Part shown: positions 15,888 through 25,087 of the stretch, piece after piece | Layout: every line of letters begins with the position of its first letter | How positions within the stretch are numbered: position 1 is the first letter of the stretch | Assembly (NCBI GenBank): GCA_041838515.1 | Contig: JBGYPP010000096.1 | Span: 1-56,334 of the forward strand | Direction: 5' to 3' | Length of the DNA: 56,334 nucleotides | Source of the DNA: JBGYPP01 sp041838515 | Lineage (GTDB): Bacteria; Bacillota; Clostridia; Lachnospirales; Lachnospiraceae | Made by a program: the position numbers and the translations under genes | Notes under the pieces: generated by a model | What the model was told of the DNA's origin: nothing | Seen by the model: the letters and a program-made list of their open reading frames with translations, nothing else | Databases searched by the model: none

Positions 15888-16286
15888 GCCATCTCCTTTT
15901 TCCTGGTTGTTCTGCATAACACATACTTATGAACACGAAAATACGTAGATGCTACAAGATTTCCCAAAAAATCCTTATACACCTACAGCTAGTGCAAGTT
16001 TAGCGCTTTTTCCAGCACATTGCCAGCCCTTTTTGGCCAAAAGGCCGCAAATCCCTAAAATATATGAGGACAGACCCTGCCTATCCCTCCCTGCCAACCT
16101 CCGTGTCCTGCCGGGACATCCTTAGCATATTGCACAAATATACACAATTTTACTGCACGATTACACTAAAAACCATAAAAACCCACAAAAAAAAAAAAAA
16201 AACAACATAAAATCACAATTTTCTATTTTCAAGAGGGCAAAAACATGATAGGATGAATTACTATTATTATTACTAGGTAAGAGAAT
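15888..16286. other. Intergenic control region between the capsule operon and the diguanylate cyclase gene
   Basis: About 400 bases without a credible gene, between two divergent transcription units. It contains a palindrome TTTTGGCCAAAA near 16034-16045 and a run of 16 A at 16187-16202. On the plus strand TTTTCA, 17 bases, TAGGAT lies near 16225-16255 and could be a weak promoter of the cyclase gene. No clear minus-strand promoter was found for the capsule operon. I looked for a c-di-GMP riboswitch fold and saw none. Confidence 0.5.
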
Positions 16287-17957
16287 ATGGAAAAACACTT
16301 TCAAAAATGGCTGCTGGCTGCCTTTCTGCTGGCAATTGCAGGCTTTCTCCTAGTACCCCGGGTCAATGGCCTGTCTGATATACGCATATCCATACCCAGC
16401 CGGGAACCGCTGCAGGGCTGGAGCGTTCAGGCCGGGAAGGCCCAGGCGCAGGCCATGGACCTGCCGGTACAGATCCCCCTGCCCCCAGGCCAGGGCCTGA
16501 CGCTGAGCCGCTACCTGCCCCACAATCTGGATTTCCCCCTGGTATTGGCTTTTTATACCTATCAGCAAAAGGTGGAACTCTATATAGGGGATGACCTTAT
16601 CTACCAGAGGGGTCATACTACGCCCAGCATACACGGCCAGATACCCGGGAATTATTGGAATTTTGTCTACATTTCCCCCAATTATGCCGGCCAAAAAGTG
16701 ATACTCAAGGTGGATTCCCTGTACCCGCCTTTCAACGGCCACATGGGAGAGATATTGCTGGCCCCCCAATCCACGGCCATATTGTACATCATACAGGAAA
16801 ACTTATGGCGCTTCCTTCTCTCCGCACTGATGCTGATGGTGGGGCTGGGACTGCTGTCCATGCACTACTCTGTACCCCGCATACACAGACATGACCGCCG
16901 TCTGCTGTATCTGGCCCTGCTCTCTCTGAATATGGGCTTCTTCCTCCTGGGCAAGAGCCATCTGCTGCAGCTGCTCACAGGCAATTATTATCTGATCACC
17001 CGGCTGCGGCTGGTCTGCGTTATGCTGCTGCCCATACTGGTGCCTTTACAGATATCCGAGAGCATATCCCTGCGCTCCAGACAATATTTCCGGGAGATTA
17101 TCGCCGGCGGCTTTATACTGTACTTCACCTTTTTGCTTTTGGACATTTTTGGACTGGTGGATTTGCTGCAGCTGACCCCCTTTCTCCATCTTTTTCTCCT
17201 GTTCAACATACTGTATACACCCTATGTGCTGGCGCTGGAATATGCAAAATTCAAAAATCTGGAGGCCAGGCACCAGCTGATCGCCGTATCCGCGCTCTCT
17301 GTCAGCGTGGTCATAGAAACGGCCAGCCACTATCACGGCTACGCCGGGGAGGTGATGGAGGCTCTGAATATAGGTATGCCCATGTTTGTTTTTTTTATGG
17401 GCCGCTCCGCCTTTTTCAATTATATGCAGAGCGTGGTCTTGAAAAAGGAATACAGCTTCTATAAAGACCTAGCTCTCCTCGATCCCCTGACCGGCGGCAA
17501 TAACCGCAGGACCTATGAGCAGGAGCTGCTGGCCATACAGGGCAGTACACACCGCAATCTGGACATACACGTGGTGATGGTGGATCTAAACGATCTCAAA
17601 TTGATCAATGACCAGTTCGGCCATGAGTGTGGGGATCTGGCTATCAAGGAAACCTACCTGGCCATGACCTATGCCTTTGGCGGCAGCCATGTGTGCTACC
17701 GCCTGGGCGGGGATGAATTTGCCGCCATATTGACGGATACGGAGGAGGCCAAGGTGGAAAAATGCCTGCGCCGCTTCTTTGTGCTAATGGGGGATAAGGC
17801 TGCCAACTTCCAATTTCCCTTTTCCGCAGCCGCAGGCTCAGCACATTGGCAGCCCCATCAGGGTGAGGGCATATACAAGGCCATCAAAAGGGCCGATGAG
17901 GCCATGTACCAGTGCAAGCTAGCGCAAAAGCAGGCCAGCGGCAGGCCTATACGCTGA
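16287..17957 (+). CDS. Membrane-bound diguanylate cyclase with 7TMR-DISM-like sensor
   Basis: A 556-residue enzyme that should make c-di-GMP from two GTP. Residues 1-25 form a signal/anchor segment. About 30-165 look like an extracytoplasmic beta-sandwich of the 7TMR-DISM type (FYTYQQKVELYIGDDLIYQRG). Six or seven membrane helices follow (about 170-390). The GGDEF domain covers about 400-550, with DPLTGGNNRRTYEQEL and the intact active site GGDEF at 474-478. The five residues before GGDEF lack the RxxD inhibitory site. It is divergent from the capsule operon, so control of polysaccharide or pilus output by c-di-GMP is a reasonable inference. Confidence 0.9.
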   Translation: MEKHFQKWLLAAFLLAIAGFLLVPRVNGLSDIRISIPSREPLQGWSVQAGKAQAQAMDLPVQIPLPPGQGLTLSRYLPHNLDFPLVLAFYTYQQKVELYIGDDLIYQRGHTTPSIHGQIPGNYWNFVYISPNYAGQKVILKVDSLYPPFNGHMGEILLAPQSTAILYIIQENLWRFLLSALMLMVGLGLLSMHYSVPRIHRHDRRLLYLALLSLNMGFFLLGKSHLLQLLTGNYYLITRLRLVCVMLLPILVPLQISESISLRSRQYFREIIAGGFILYFTFLLLDIFGLVDLLQLTPFLHLFLLFNILYTPYVLALEYAKFKNLEARHQLIAVSALSVSVVIETASHYHGYAGEVMEALNIGMPMFVFFMGRSAFFNYMQSVVLKKEYSFYKDLALLDPLTGGNNRRTYEQELLAIQGSTHRNLDIHVVMVDLNDLKLINDQFGHECGDLAIKETYLAMTYAFGGSHVCYRLGGDEFAAILTDTEEAKVEKCLRRFFVLMGDKAANFQFPFSAAAGSAHWQPHQGEGIYKAIKRADEAMYQCKLAQKQASGRPIR

Positions 17958-18016
17958 GCTGCGCAGGAATCAGGGATCCGGACCAAATCTGGGCAGAAAT
18001 ACATGGTTGCAGACAA

Positions 18017-18053
18017 AAACTGCCCCCGGGACTTCTCCTCCCGAGGGCAGTTT
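18017..18053. terminator. Bidirectional terminator between cyclase and antiporter genes
   Basis: A 15-base stem with one mismatch (arms 18017-18031 and 18039-18053, core CTGCCCCCGGG) has A and T runs on its two outer sides. The flanking genes converge on it. Confidence 0.8.
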
Positions 18054-18062
18054 CTTTTGGAC

Positions 18063-19655
18063 TTATTCGTTATACACCACCACCACATCCCCCTCGTGTA
18101 TGCGGGTCTTGCCCCGGGGTATGATATTCTCCTGGGCGCGCTTGATCACTGCTATGCGGAGGCTCTCCGGCAGATCCAGCTCGGCTATGGTCAGGCCCAC
18201 CCAGGCATGGCCCTTGACCATGACTATCTCCCGCAGTTCTATGTCCATCTCCACATCCTCATAAGCCGGCACGCTGAGTATGACATCATCCCCCTCCAGT
18301 ATATGGGTATCCCCCCGGGGTATAACGGTTTCGCCCTCCCGCTTGATCATCAGCGCCAGCACATCCGGCGCCATGGGTATCTCCCCCATGGCTTTGCCGG
18401 CCCAGGGATGGCCATGATGCACATGCATACGCATCATATTCAGCACGGACTCCTCCTGGTAATCCGTAAAGGTCTTGCGCACATCCGCATTGCCGTCTAT
18501 CATGTCCAGGAGCTTTGCCACCCTGGGCAGCAAGGTTCCCTGCAGAGTGACGGACACCAGAGCCACAGTAAACACAATATGAAAGAGATCTATACTCAGC
18601 CCCTCCAGCGCGCCCACTGCCATAATGGCAAAAACGATGGAGGCCGCGCCCCGCAGCCCGGCCCAGGATACCAGCGCATTCTCCCGCAGTCCCCGTCCAA
18701 AGGGCAACATCAACAAAAGGATCACCAGGGGCCGGCCCAGCACCAGCAGAAAGAGGGTGATGGCCAACGCCGGCAGCAGCGTATTTCCCAGAGTGGAGGC
18801 ATCCGAGAGCAGGCCCAGCAGAAAGAATATCAGCATCTGTGCCAGCATGGTAATGCCGTCAAAAAAGGGAACCAGCACATCCTTGTGCCTGATGGTACTG
18901 TTACCCAGGATAATGCCTGTGATATACACGCTCAGATACCCATTGCCCCCCAGAAGCTGGGGCATGGCATAACTGACCAGAGCCACGGCGATGACAAATA
19001 CGCTCTGCATACCGTCAGAAACCAAACGGCTCCTGCACAGCGCCCAGCGGGCAAAGAGGGCTATGCCGGCTCCGCAGACCAGACCCAGGGCAATCTGGGT
19101 GAAAAGCATAACGCCTATGGATATCTGCTCACCGGTCAGCAATGCTATGGCTATGACCGTCAGCATATAGGACATGGGGTCATTGGAGCCGCTCTCTATC
19201 TCCAACAGGGAGTCCGTGCCGCCCCGCAAAGAGAGGTTCTTGAAACGCAGTATGGAGAACACCGAGGCGGCATCCGTGGAACTGAGGACTGCGCCCACCA
19301 GAAAGCTCTCCTTGAGCTGAAAACCCAGAACATAATGACAGAAAACCATCACGCCCAGCGCCGTCAACAGCACTCCCACGGAGGAGAGTATGATGGCGCG
19401 AAAAGCCACGGGACGGGCCGTTTCCCACTTCGTGCCAAAACCGCCATAAAACATGATAAAGATCAGGGCGGCGCTGCAGGCATGCTCTGTAAACTGGAAG
19501 TTGTGATAGTGAAGGCCTAGAGGCCCGCCGCCGCCAAAGAACATACCCAGCGCAATAAAGGTGACCAGCACAGGCATACCCACCTTGCCGGCGAAGCGAT
19601 TGGCCATCACGCACATCAATATGATAATGGCCACGAACATAATCATTCCAGACAT
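18063..19655 (-). CDS. K+/H+ or Na+/H+ antiporter of the CPA1 family with TrkA_C-like domains
   Basis: A 530-residue monovalent cation/proton antiporter similar in layout to NhaP2/CvrA. Residues 1-390 are about 12-13 membrane helices with VGAVLSSTDAASVFSIL and ESGSNDPMSYMLTV, which hold the conserved Asp and Asn-Asp residues of CPA1 exchangers. The soluble C terminus has two copies of a TrkA_C-like pattern: VIPRGDTHILEGDDVILSV (about 440-460) and IIPRGKTRIHEGDVVVVY at the end. Such domains bind nucleotides and gate potassium transport. AAAGGAGG precedes the ATG. It follows leuA by 18 bases and is probably co-transcribed with it. Confidence 0.9.
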   Translation of the reverse strand: MSGMIMFVAIIILMCVMANRFAGKVGMPVLVTFIALGMFFGGGGPLGLHYHNFQFTEHACSAALIFIMFYGGFGTKWETARPVAFRAIILSSVGVLLTALGVMVFCHYVLGFQLKESFLVGAVLSSTDAASVFSILRFKNLSLRGGTDSLLEIESGSNDPMSYMLTVIAIALLTGEQISIGVMLFTQIALGLVCGAGIALFARWALCRSRLVSDGMQSVFVIAVALVSYAMPQLLGGNGYLSVYITGIILGNSTIRHKDVLVPFFDGITMLAQMLIFFLLGLLSDASTLGNTLLPALAITLFLLVLGRPLVILLLMLPFGRGLRENALVSWAGLRGAASIVFAIMAVGALEGLSIDLFHIVFTVALVSVTLQGTLLPRVAKLLDMIDGNADVRKTFTDYQEESVLNMMRMHVHHGHPWAGKAMGEIPMAPDVLALMIKREGETVIPRGDTHILEGDDVILSVPAYEDVEMDIELREIVMVKGHAWVGLTIAELDLPESLRIAVIKRAQENIIPRGKTRIHEGDVVVVYNE

Positions 19656-19673
19656 GAGGCCACCTCCTTTTGC

Positions 19674-21494
19674 TTAGTCCTCTCCGAGGGCCTCTGCCTC
19701 CCTCTGCGCCTTAATGGCCGCCAGCTTGTTGGCCGCCACCTCCAGAGCAGCCAGGGAGCTGATCAATATATCCTCATGTATGCCCACGCCCCAGATCATC
19801 TGCCCCTCATAGGCCAGACATACATAGGAGGCCGCCTTGGCATCCGATCCCTGGGTGATGGCGTGCTCCTCATAGGACTCCAGCCTATAAGGCAGGCCTA
19901 TGTAGGCCTTGATAGCATTGTTCAGCGCATTGAGGCGTCCATTGCCCAGGGCTGTGATGGACTTCTCCCCCAGCTGCAGTCTGGCCCCACCCCCTTGGAC
20001 GGGGGCATCCAGCCTCTTGGAGCGGAATCCCGGCTCGGCCAGCGGATTTTCCTCCCAGTCTATGGGACAGGCCTCACCTCCGGGTGCAAAGACCACCCTA
20101 GCCTCCACCATGGGATCCTTGGAGGTTTTCTTGCTGATCTCCTCAAAGGCCATATGGCAAATATGAAATTGAGGGGATGGTTGTATATACTCTTTTTCAA
20201 ATATTTCGAATATTTGCTCCGGGCTAAGCTCCTGATGCCTTTGATCGGAGATACCCTTGATCAGATATCCCACCTGAGAGCGCATAGCCAGGGGCAGCTG
20301 GAAGCCAAAGTAATTTTTCAGCACATAGGATATGCCGCCCTTGCCGGACTGGCTGTTGATACGTATGACATCTGACTCATAGGCCCTGCCCACATCCGCC
20401 GGGTCTATGGGCAGATAAGGCACGTCCCAGCGGCCATGGCTCTTGCCGGCCTGGTGCCAGGCCATGCCCTTGGATATGGCGTCCTGGTGGGAGCCGGAAA
20501 AAGCCGTAAACACCAGCTCCCCGGCGTAGGGGGAGCGTTCTCCCACCCGCATGCCCGTCAGCCTCTCGTAATCCGCCTTGATCTGGCTCAGCGCATGGAA
20601 GTCCAGGCCCGGATCCACACCGTGGCAGAGGAGGTTTAGCGCCATGGTGACTATGTCCACATTGCCCGTCCTCTCCCCATTGCCAAACAGTGTGCCCTCC
20701 ACCCTGTCCGCACCGGCCAGCAGCCCCAGCTCTCCGTCTGAGATGCCGCAGCCCCGGTCATTGTGGGGATGCACACAGAGATACACAGCCTGCCTGTAGG
20801 CCAAATTTTTATGAAAAAACTCCACCTGGGAGGCAAAGACATGGGGCATGGCTATCTGTACAGTGGTGGGGAGATTGATAATGGCGCGGCGCTCCGTCAC
20901 GGGTTTCCACACCTCCAGCACGCTGTTGCAGACCTCCAGCGCATACTCCACCTCCGTGCCGGGAAAGCTCTCCGGAGAGTATTCAAAGCGGAAGTTCCCC
21001 TTGGTCTGGCGGGAGAGATCCAGAAGCAGCTGCGCCCCCTCCACAGCCAATTGCCGCACCTCCTCCTTGGATTTGCCAAACACCTGTTCTCTCTGCGCTA
21101 CGGAGGTAGAATTGTACAAGTGGACTATGGCGCTTGGCGCCCCCTCCAGAGCCTCAAAGGTGCGGCGAATGATATGCTCTCTGGCCTGGGTCAGCACCTG
21201 TATGCTCACATCTCCGGGTATCATCTGCCTTTCTATCAATGCACGCACAAAGCGATATTCCGTTTCTGAGGAGGCGGGAAATCCCACCTCTATCTCCTTA
21301 AAGCCTATATCCACCAGCATCTGGAAGTATTCCAGCTTCTCCTCCAGACCCATAGGCTCTACCAGGGCCTGGTTGCCATCCCGCAGATCCACGCTGCACC
21401 ACAATGGAGCCTTTTCTATCCTATCCTTTTTCACCCAGTCATAGCTTATCTCGGCGGGCAAAAAGTACATTTTTCCGTATTTTTCTCTCTTCAT
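19674..21494 (-). CDS. leuA: 2-isopropylmalate synthase (long LeuA type)
   Basis: The first committed enzyme of leucine synthesis, joining acetyl-CoA and 2-oxoisovalerate. The 606-residue protein has WCSVDLRDGNQALVEPM (about residues 33-49, catalytic Arg-Asp), IEVGFPASSETEYRF, VHPHNDRGCGISDGEL with the metal-binding HxH, and LFGNGERTGN. The C-terminal part (about 430-606) fits the LeuA regulatory dimer domain that binds leucine. The long version is the actinobacterial/fungal-like branch, also found in some Clostridia. I start at ATG 21494 after AAGGAGGAG. It has its own promoter inside the tuf terminator and is followed by the antiporter gene. Confidence 0.93.
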   Translation of the reverse strand: MKREKYGKMYFLPAEISYDWVKKDRIEKAPLWCSVDLRDGNQALVEPMGLEEKLEYFQMLVDIGFKEIEVGFPASSETEYRFVRALIERQMIPGDVSIQVLTQAREHIIRRTFEALEGAPSAIVHLYNSTSVAQREQVFGKSKEEVRQLAVEGAQLLLDLSRQTKGNFRFEYSPESFPGTEVEYALEVCNSVLEVWKPVTERRAIINLPTTVQIAMPHVFASQVEFFHKNLAYRQAVYLCVHPHNDRGCGISDGELGLLAGADRVEGTLFGNGERTGNVDIVTMALNLLCHGVDPGLDFHALSQIKADYERLTGMRVGERSPYAGELVFTAFSGSHQDAISKGMAWHQAGKSHGRWDVPYLPIDPADVGRAYESDVIRINSQSGKGGISYVLKNYFGFQLPLAMRSQVGYLIKGISDQRHQELSPEQIFEIFEKEYIQPSPQFHICHMAFEEISKKTSKDPMVEARVVFAPGGEACPIDWEENPLAEPGFRSKRLDAPVQGGGARLQLGEKSITALGNGRLNALNNAIKAYIGLPYRLESYEEHAITQGSDAKAASYVCLAYEGQMIWGVGIHEDILISSLAALEVAANKLAAIKAQREAEALGED

Positions 21495-21519
21495 AATCTC
21501 CTCCTTGCGCTTAATCCTT

Positions 21520-21548
21520 ATCATACAAAAAAAACCTGCCTTGGACAA
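21520..21548 (-). promoter_or_regulatory. leuA promoter nested in the tuf terminator
   Basis: On the minus strand TTGTCC (21543-21548) and TATGAT (21520-21525) are 17 bases apart. The -35 box covers the loop and the top of the 3' arm of the tuf terminator hairpin, and the spacer contains its T run. Confidence 0.65.
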
Positions 21549-21566
21549 CCAAGACAGGTCTTTTTT
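21527..21566 (-). terminator. Intrinsic terminator of tuf
   Basis: Stem arms at 21534-21544 and 21549-21559 (core ACCTG..TTGG, one mismatch) enclose the loop ACAA. On the minus strand the hairpin is followed by eight T. A T run is also present on the other side. Confidence 0.85.
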
Positions 21567-21596
21567 CGTTATTTTTTTGGATTTGCTTCCGGAAGC

Positions 21597-22784
21597 TTAT
21601 TCTATAATGGAGGCCACACGACCGGAACCTACGGTCCTGCCACCCTCACGGATAGCGAAAGTCAAGCCCTGCTCCATGGCGATGGGATGGATCAGCTCTA
21701 TGGTCATCTCCACGTTGTCGCCAGGCATGCACATCTCGGTGCCGGCAGGCAGGTTGCACACGCCGGTGATATCGGTGGTGCGGAAGTAGAACTGAGGCCT
21801 ATAGTTGTTGAAGAAAGGGGTGTGACGGCCGCCCTCGTCCTTGGTCAGAACGTATACCTGGGCGGTGAACTTCCTATGGCAGGTAACGGTGTTGGGCTTT
21901 GCCAATACCTGGCCGCGCTCGATGTCCGTCCTCTGCACGCCGCGCAGCAGGGCGCCGATATTGTCGCCGGCCTGGGCCTCATCCAGCATCTTGCGGAACA
22001 TCTCGATACCGGTTACCACGCTCTTCATCTTCTCTTCCTTGATACCCAGGATCTCTACCTCGTCAGAGATATGCAAGGTACCGCGCTCCACCCTGCCGGT
22101 GGCAACAGTACCACGGCCGGTGATGGTGAATACGTCCTCGACAGGCATCAGGAAAGGCTTGTCGGTTTCCCTCTGAGGGTTGGGAATGTACTCGTCTACA
22201 TTCTTCATCAGCTCCAGGATCTTGTCGCCCCACTCGCCGGAGGGATCTTCCAGCGCCTTCAAAGCGGAACCCTGGATAATAGGGCTGTCGTTGAATCCAT
22301 ATTCCTCCAACTGCTCGGTGATCTCCATCTCAACCAGCTCCAGCAGCTCGGCATCGTCTACCATATCGCACTTGTTCATGAATACCACGATATAGGGAAC
22401 GCCCACCTGACGGGACAGCAGGATGTGCTCCTTGGTCTGGGCCATAACGCCGTCGGTGGCAGCCACTACCAGTATGGCGCCGTCCATCTGGGCTGCGCCG
22501 GTGATCATGTTCTTTACATAGTCGGCGTGGCCAGGGCAGTCAACGTGGGCATAGTGCCTGTTCTCAGTCTCATACTCAACGTGGGAGGTAGAGATGGTGA
22601 TACCCCTCTCCCTCTCTTCGGGAGCCTTGTCGATGTTCTCAAATGCCACGGCCTGGCCGGTGCCCAGCCTCTCGTGCAGGGTCTTGGTGATAGCTGCGGT
22701 CAGAGTGGTCTTACCATGGTCAACGTGGCCAATGGTGCCGATGTTGCAATGGGGCTTAGTGCGCTCAAACTTTGCTTTTGCCAT
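21597..22784 (-). CDS. tuf: Elongation factor Tu
   Basis: The GTPase that carries aminoacyl-tRNA to the ribosome. The 395-residue protein has the G1 motif GHVDHGKTTL (about residues 18-27), DCPGHADYVKNM (G3, about 82-93), NKCDMVDD (G4, about 137-144) and GSALKALE (G5), and ends with the usual beta-barrel domains (GDNVEMTIELIHPIAMEQG). Length is standard. AAGGAGGAG precedes the ATG. It is last of the rpsL-rpsG-fusA-tuf cluster and also has its own promoter after fusA. Isoleucine codons at its start are ATC or ATT, unlike many neighbours. Confidence 0.98.
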   Translation of the reverse strand: MAKAKFERTKPHCNIGTIGHVDHGKTTLTAAITKTLHERLGTGQAVAFENIDKAPEERERGITISTSHVEYETENRHYAHVDCPGHADYVKNMITGAAQMDGAILVVAATDGVMAQTKEHILLSRQVGVPYIVVFMNKCDMVDDAELLELVEMEITEQLEEYGFNDSPIIQGSALKALEDPSGEWGDKILELMKNVDEYIPNPQRETDKPFLMPVEDVFTITGRGTVATGRVERGTLHISDEVEILGIKEEKMKSVVTGIEMFRKMLDEAQAGDNIGALLRGVQRTDIERGQVLAKPNTVTCHRKFTAQVYVLTKDEGGRHTPFFNNYRPQFYFRTTDITGVCNLPAGTEMCMPGDNVEMTIELIHPIAMEQGLTFAIREGGRTVGSGRVASIIE

Positions 22785-22904
22785 TTTTGAAACTCCTCCT
22801 TAGACATGGTCTGTGTTTTCTCTATCTTTTCGCCTTACACTCGCCGCTTTGCCCCATGATTGCGCAAAGGGCAGGGTAGGGCAACGAATGAACTGCTAAA
22901 TTAT

Positions 22905-22933
22905 ATTATAGTAAAAGTCCTTGGGCTTTTCAA
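22905..22933 (-). promoter_or_regulatory. Internal promoter of tuf
   Basis: On the minus strand TTGAAA (22928-22933) and TATAAT (22905-22910) are 17 bases apart. The -35 box overlaps the small hairpin (GGGCTT/AAGCCC, 22923-22937) just after the fusA stop. It would give extra tuf transcript and a leader of about 110 bases. Confidence 0.75.
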
Positions 22934-22941
22934 GCCCTTTC

Positions 22942-25059
22942 TTACTTGGCTTTGGCCGCCAGAACCTTTTCCTGCACGCTCTTAGGCACCTGCTCATAGC
23001 GCTCGAAGAACATGGAGTAGTTGCCTCGGCCCTGGGTCCTGGAACGCAGATCCGTCGCATAACCGAACATCTCGGACAGGGGTACGAAAGCCTTTACCAT
23101 CTTGCCTCCGCCTATATCGTCCATGCCCTCTATGCGGCCACGGCGGGAGTTGATATCGCCTATAACATCGCCCATATAATCCTCGGGCATGGTGACCTCC
23201 ACCTTCATTATAGGCTCCATCAGCACGGGATCTGCCTTGCGCATAGCATCCTTGCAGGCCATGCTACCGGCAATCTTAAAGGCCATCTCGGAGGAGTCCA
23301 CCTCATGGTAGGATCCGTCATACACATTGGCATATACGCCCACCACAGGAAATCCGCCCAGCACACCGGTCTTGGTGGCCTCTTCTATACCCTCGCCCAC
23401 CGCAGGTATATACTCCTTGGGTATGGCGCCGCCCACAACCGTGGACTCGAACTTGAACAGCTCCTCGCCGTTGGGATCCATGGGCTCGAATTTGACCTTG
23501 CAATGTCCGTACTGACCACGGCCGCCTGATTGCTTTGCGTACTTGGAATCCACCTCCACCGCCTTGGTGATGGCCTCCTTGTAGGCCACCTGGGGCGCGC
23601 CCACGTTGGCCTCCACCTTGAACTCACGCAACAGACGGTCCACGATGATCTCCAGATGCAGCTCGCCCATGCCGGCGATAATGGTCTGGCCGGTTTCCGC
23701 ATTGGTGTGGGCGCGGAAGGTGGGATCCTCCTCGGACAGCTTGGCCAAGGCCTCGCCCATCTTGCCCTGGCCGGCCTTGGTCTTGGGCTCTATTGCCAGC
23801 TCTATAACCGGCTCCGGGAACTCCATGGACTCCAGGATTACCGGGGATTTCTCATCGCAGATGGTGTCGCCGGTAGTGGTGAACTTGAAGCCCACTGCGG
23901 CGGCTATATCGCCGGAATACACCTTCTCCAGCTCGGCGCGCTTGTTGGCGTGCATCTGCAATATGCGGCCCACCCTCTCCTTTTTGTTCTTGGTGGCATT
24001 GAGCACATAGGAACCGGAGTTGATGGTGCCGGAGTACACACGGAAGAAAGCCAGCTTGCCAACAAAGGGATCCGCCATAATCTTGAATGCCAGGGCGGAG
24101 AAAGGCTCATCATCAGAGGAGTGGCGCTCTATGGGATTGCCATCCATATCCTGGCCCTGTATGGAGGGTATGTCTGTGGGAGCGGGCATAAACTCCAAAA
24201 CCGCATCCAACAGCTTCTGCACGCCCCTGTTCCTATAGGCGGAACCGCAGCAAACAGGTATGGCCCGGCACTCGCAGGTGGCCTTGCGCAGCACGGCTTT
24301 CATCTGCTCCACGCTGGGTTCCTCGCCCTCCAGATAGAGCATCATCAGCTCATCATCCAGCTCGCAAACCTTCTCCACCAACTCGCCCCGGAACAGCTCC
24401 ACATCATCAGCCATAAATTCCGGAACAGAGGTGACCTCTATATTGTCGCCCTTGTCATCGTGGTAGATATAGGCCTTTTGCTCAAACAAGTCCACTATAC
24501 CCTTGAACTCGTCCTCCTTGCCTATGGGCAGCTGCAGCATAATGGCGTTCTTGCCCAGGCGGGTGCGGATCTGCTCCACAGCGCCGAAGAAATTGGCGCC
24601 CAGTATGTCCATCTTGTTGATAAAGGCCATGCGGGGAACATTGTAGGTATCCGCCTGCCTCCACACATTCTCCGACTGAGGCTCTACGCCGCCCTTGGCG
24701 CAGAACACGCCCACGGCGCCGTCCAGCACACGGAGGGAACGCTCCACCTCCACGGTAAAGTCCACGTGGCCGGGCGTGTCTATGATATTGATCCTGTGCT
24801 CCAGAGCACCCTCCTTGGGCTTGGCCTCCTGCTCCAGAGTCCAGTGACAGGTGGTGGCGGCGGAGGTGATGGTAATGCCCCTCTCCTGCTCCTGCTCCAT
24901 CCAGTCCATAGTGGCCGTACCCTCGTGGGTATCGCCCAATTTGTAATTCACGCCGGTATAATAGAGGATACGCTCGGTCAAGGTGGTCTTGCCCGCATCG
25001 ATATGCGCCATAATACCGATATTTCTCGTTCTATCTAAGGGATAACTTCTTCCTGCCAA
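22942..25059 (-). CDS. fusA: Elongation factor G
   Basis: The translocase GTPase of translation. The 705-residue protein begins MAGRSYPLDRTRNIGIMAHIDAGKTT (shown in part; G1 at about residues 17-25). It has IIDTPGHVDFTVEVERSL (G3), FINKMDILGANF (G4), PVCCGSAYRNRG (G5) and the late EF-G domains with ITKAVEVDSKYAKQSGGRGQ and GRIEGMDD. Length fits bacterial EF-G (about 690-705). It follows rpsG by 28 bases, in the standard str order. The signatures are those of the housekeeping fusA, not of a tetracycline-resistance relative. Confidence 0.98.
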   Translation of the reverse strand: MAGRSYPLDRTRNIGIMAHIDAGKTTLTERILYYTGVNYKLGDTHEGTATMDWMEQEQERGITITSAATTCHWTLEQEAKPKEGALEHRINIIDTPGHVDFTVEVERSLRVLDGAVGVFCAKGGVEPQSENVWRQADTYNVPRMAFINKMDILGANFFGAVEQIRTRLGKNAIMLQLPIGKEDEFKGIVDLFEQKAYIYHDDKGDNIEVTSVPEFMADDVELFRGELVEKVCELDDELMMLYLEGEEPSVEQMKAVLRKATCECRAIPVCCGSAYRNRGVQKLLDAVLEFMPAPTDIPSIQGQDMDGNPIERHSSDDEPFSALAFKIMADPFVGKLAFFRVYSGTINSGSYVLNATKNKKERVGRILQMHANKRAELEKVYSGDIAAAVGFKFTTTGDTICDEKSPVILESMEFPEPVIELAIEPKTKAGQGKMGEALAKLSEEDPTFRAHTNAETGQTIIAGMGELHLEIIVDRLLREFKVEANVGAPQVAYKEAITKAVEVDSKYAKQSGGRGQYGHCKVKFEPMDPNGEELFKFESTVVGGAIPKEYIPAVGEGIEEATKTGVLGGFPVVGVYANVYDGSYHEVDSSEMAFKIAGSMACKDAMRKADPVLMEPIMKVEVTMPEDYMGDVIGDINSRRGRIEGMDDIGGGKMVKAFVPLSEMFGYATDLRSRTQGRGNYSMFFERYEQVPKSVQEKVLAAKAK

Positions 25060-25087
25060 AACAATTTCCTCCTGCTATTTGGCCCGA

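Noticed and set aside
16187..16202. A16 tract as a phase-variation site
   Set aside because: It is about 85 bases upstream of the coding start and outside the candidate promoter spacer; length changes would have no obvious effect.
15918..16286. c-di-GMP riboswitch before the diguanylate cyclase
   Set aside because: No GEMM-type conserved core or paired helices were found in the leader.
18003..19520. 505-residue plus-strand protein opposite the antiporter
   Set aside because: It is a His/Gln-rich antisense frame with no recognisable motif, while the minus strand encodes a complete membrane transporter.
21495..21596. T-box or leucine attenuator before leuA
   Set aside because: The leader after the predicted start is only about 20 bases, too short for a T-box, and no leucine-rich leader peptide is present.
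23530..25038. 502-residue plus-strand protein opposite fusA
   Set aside because: It is the shadow of EF-G, a certain gene.
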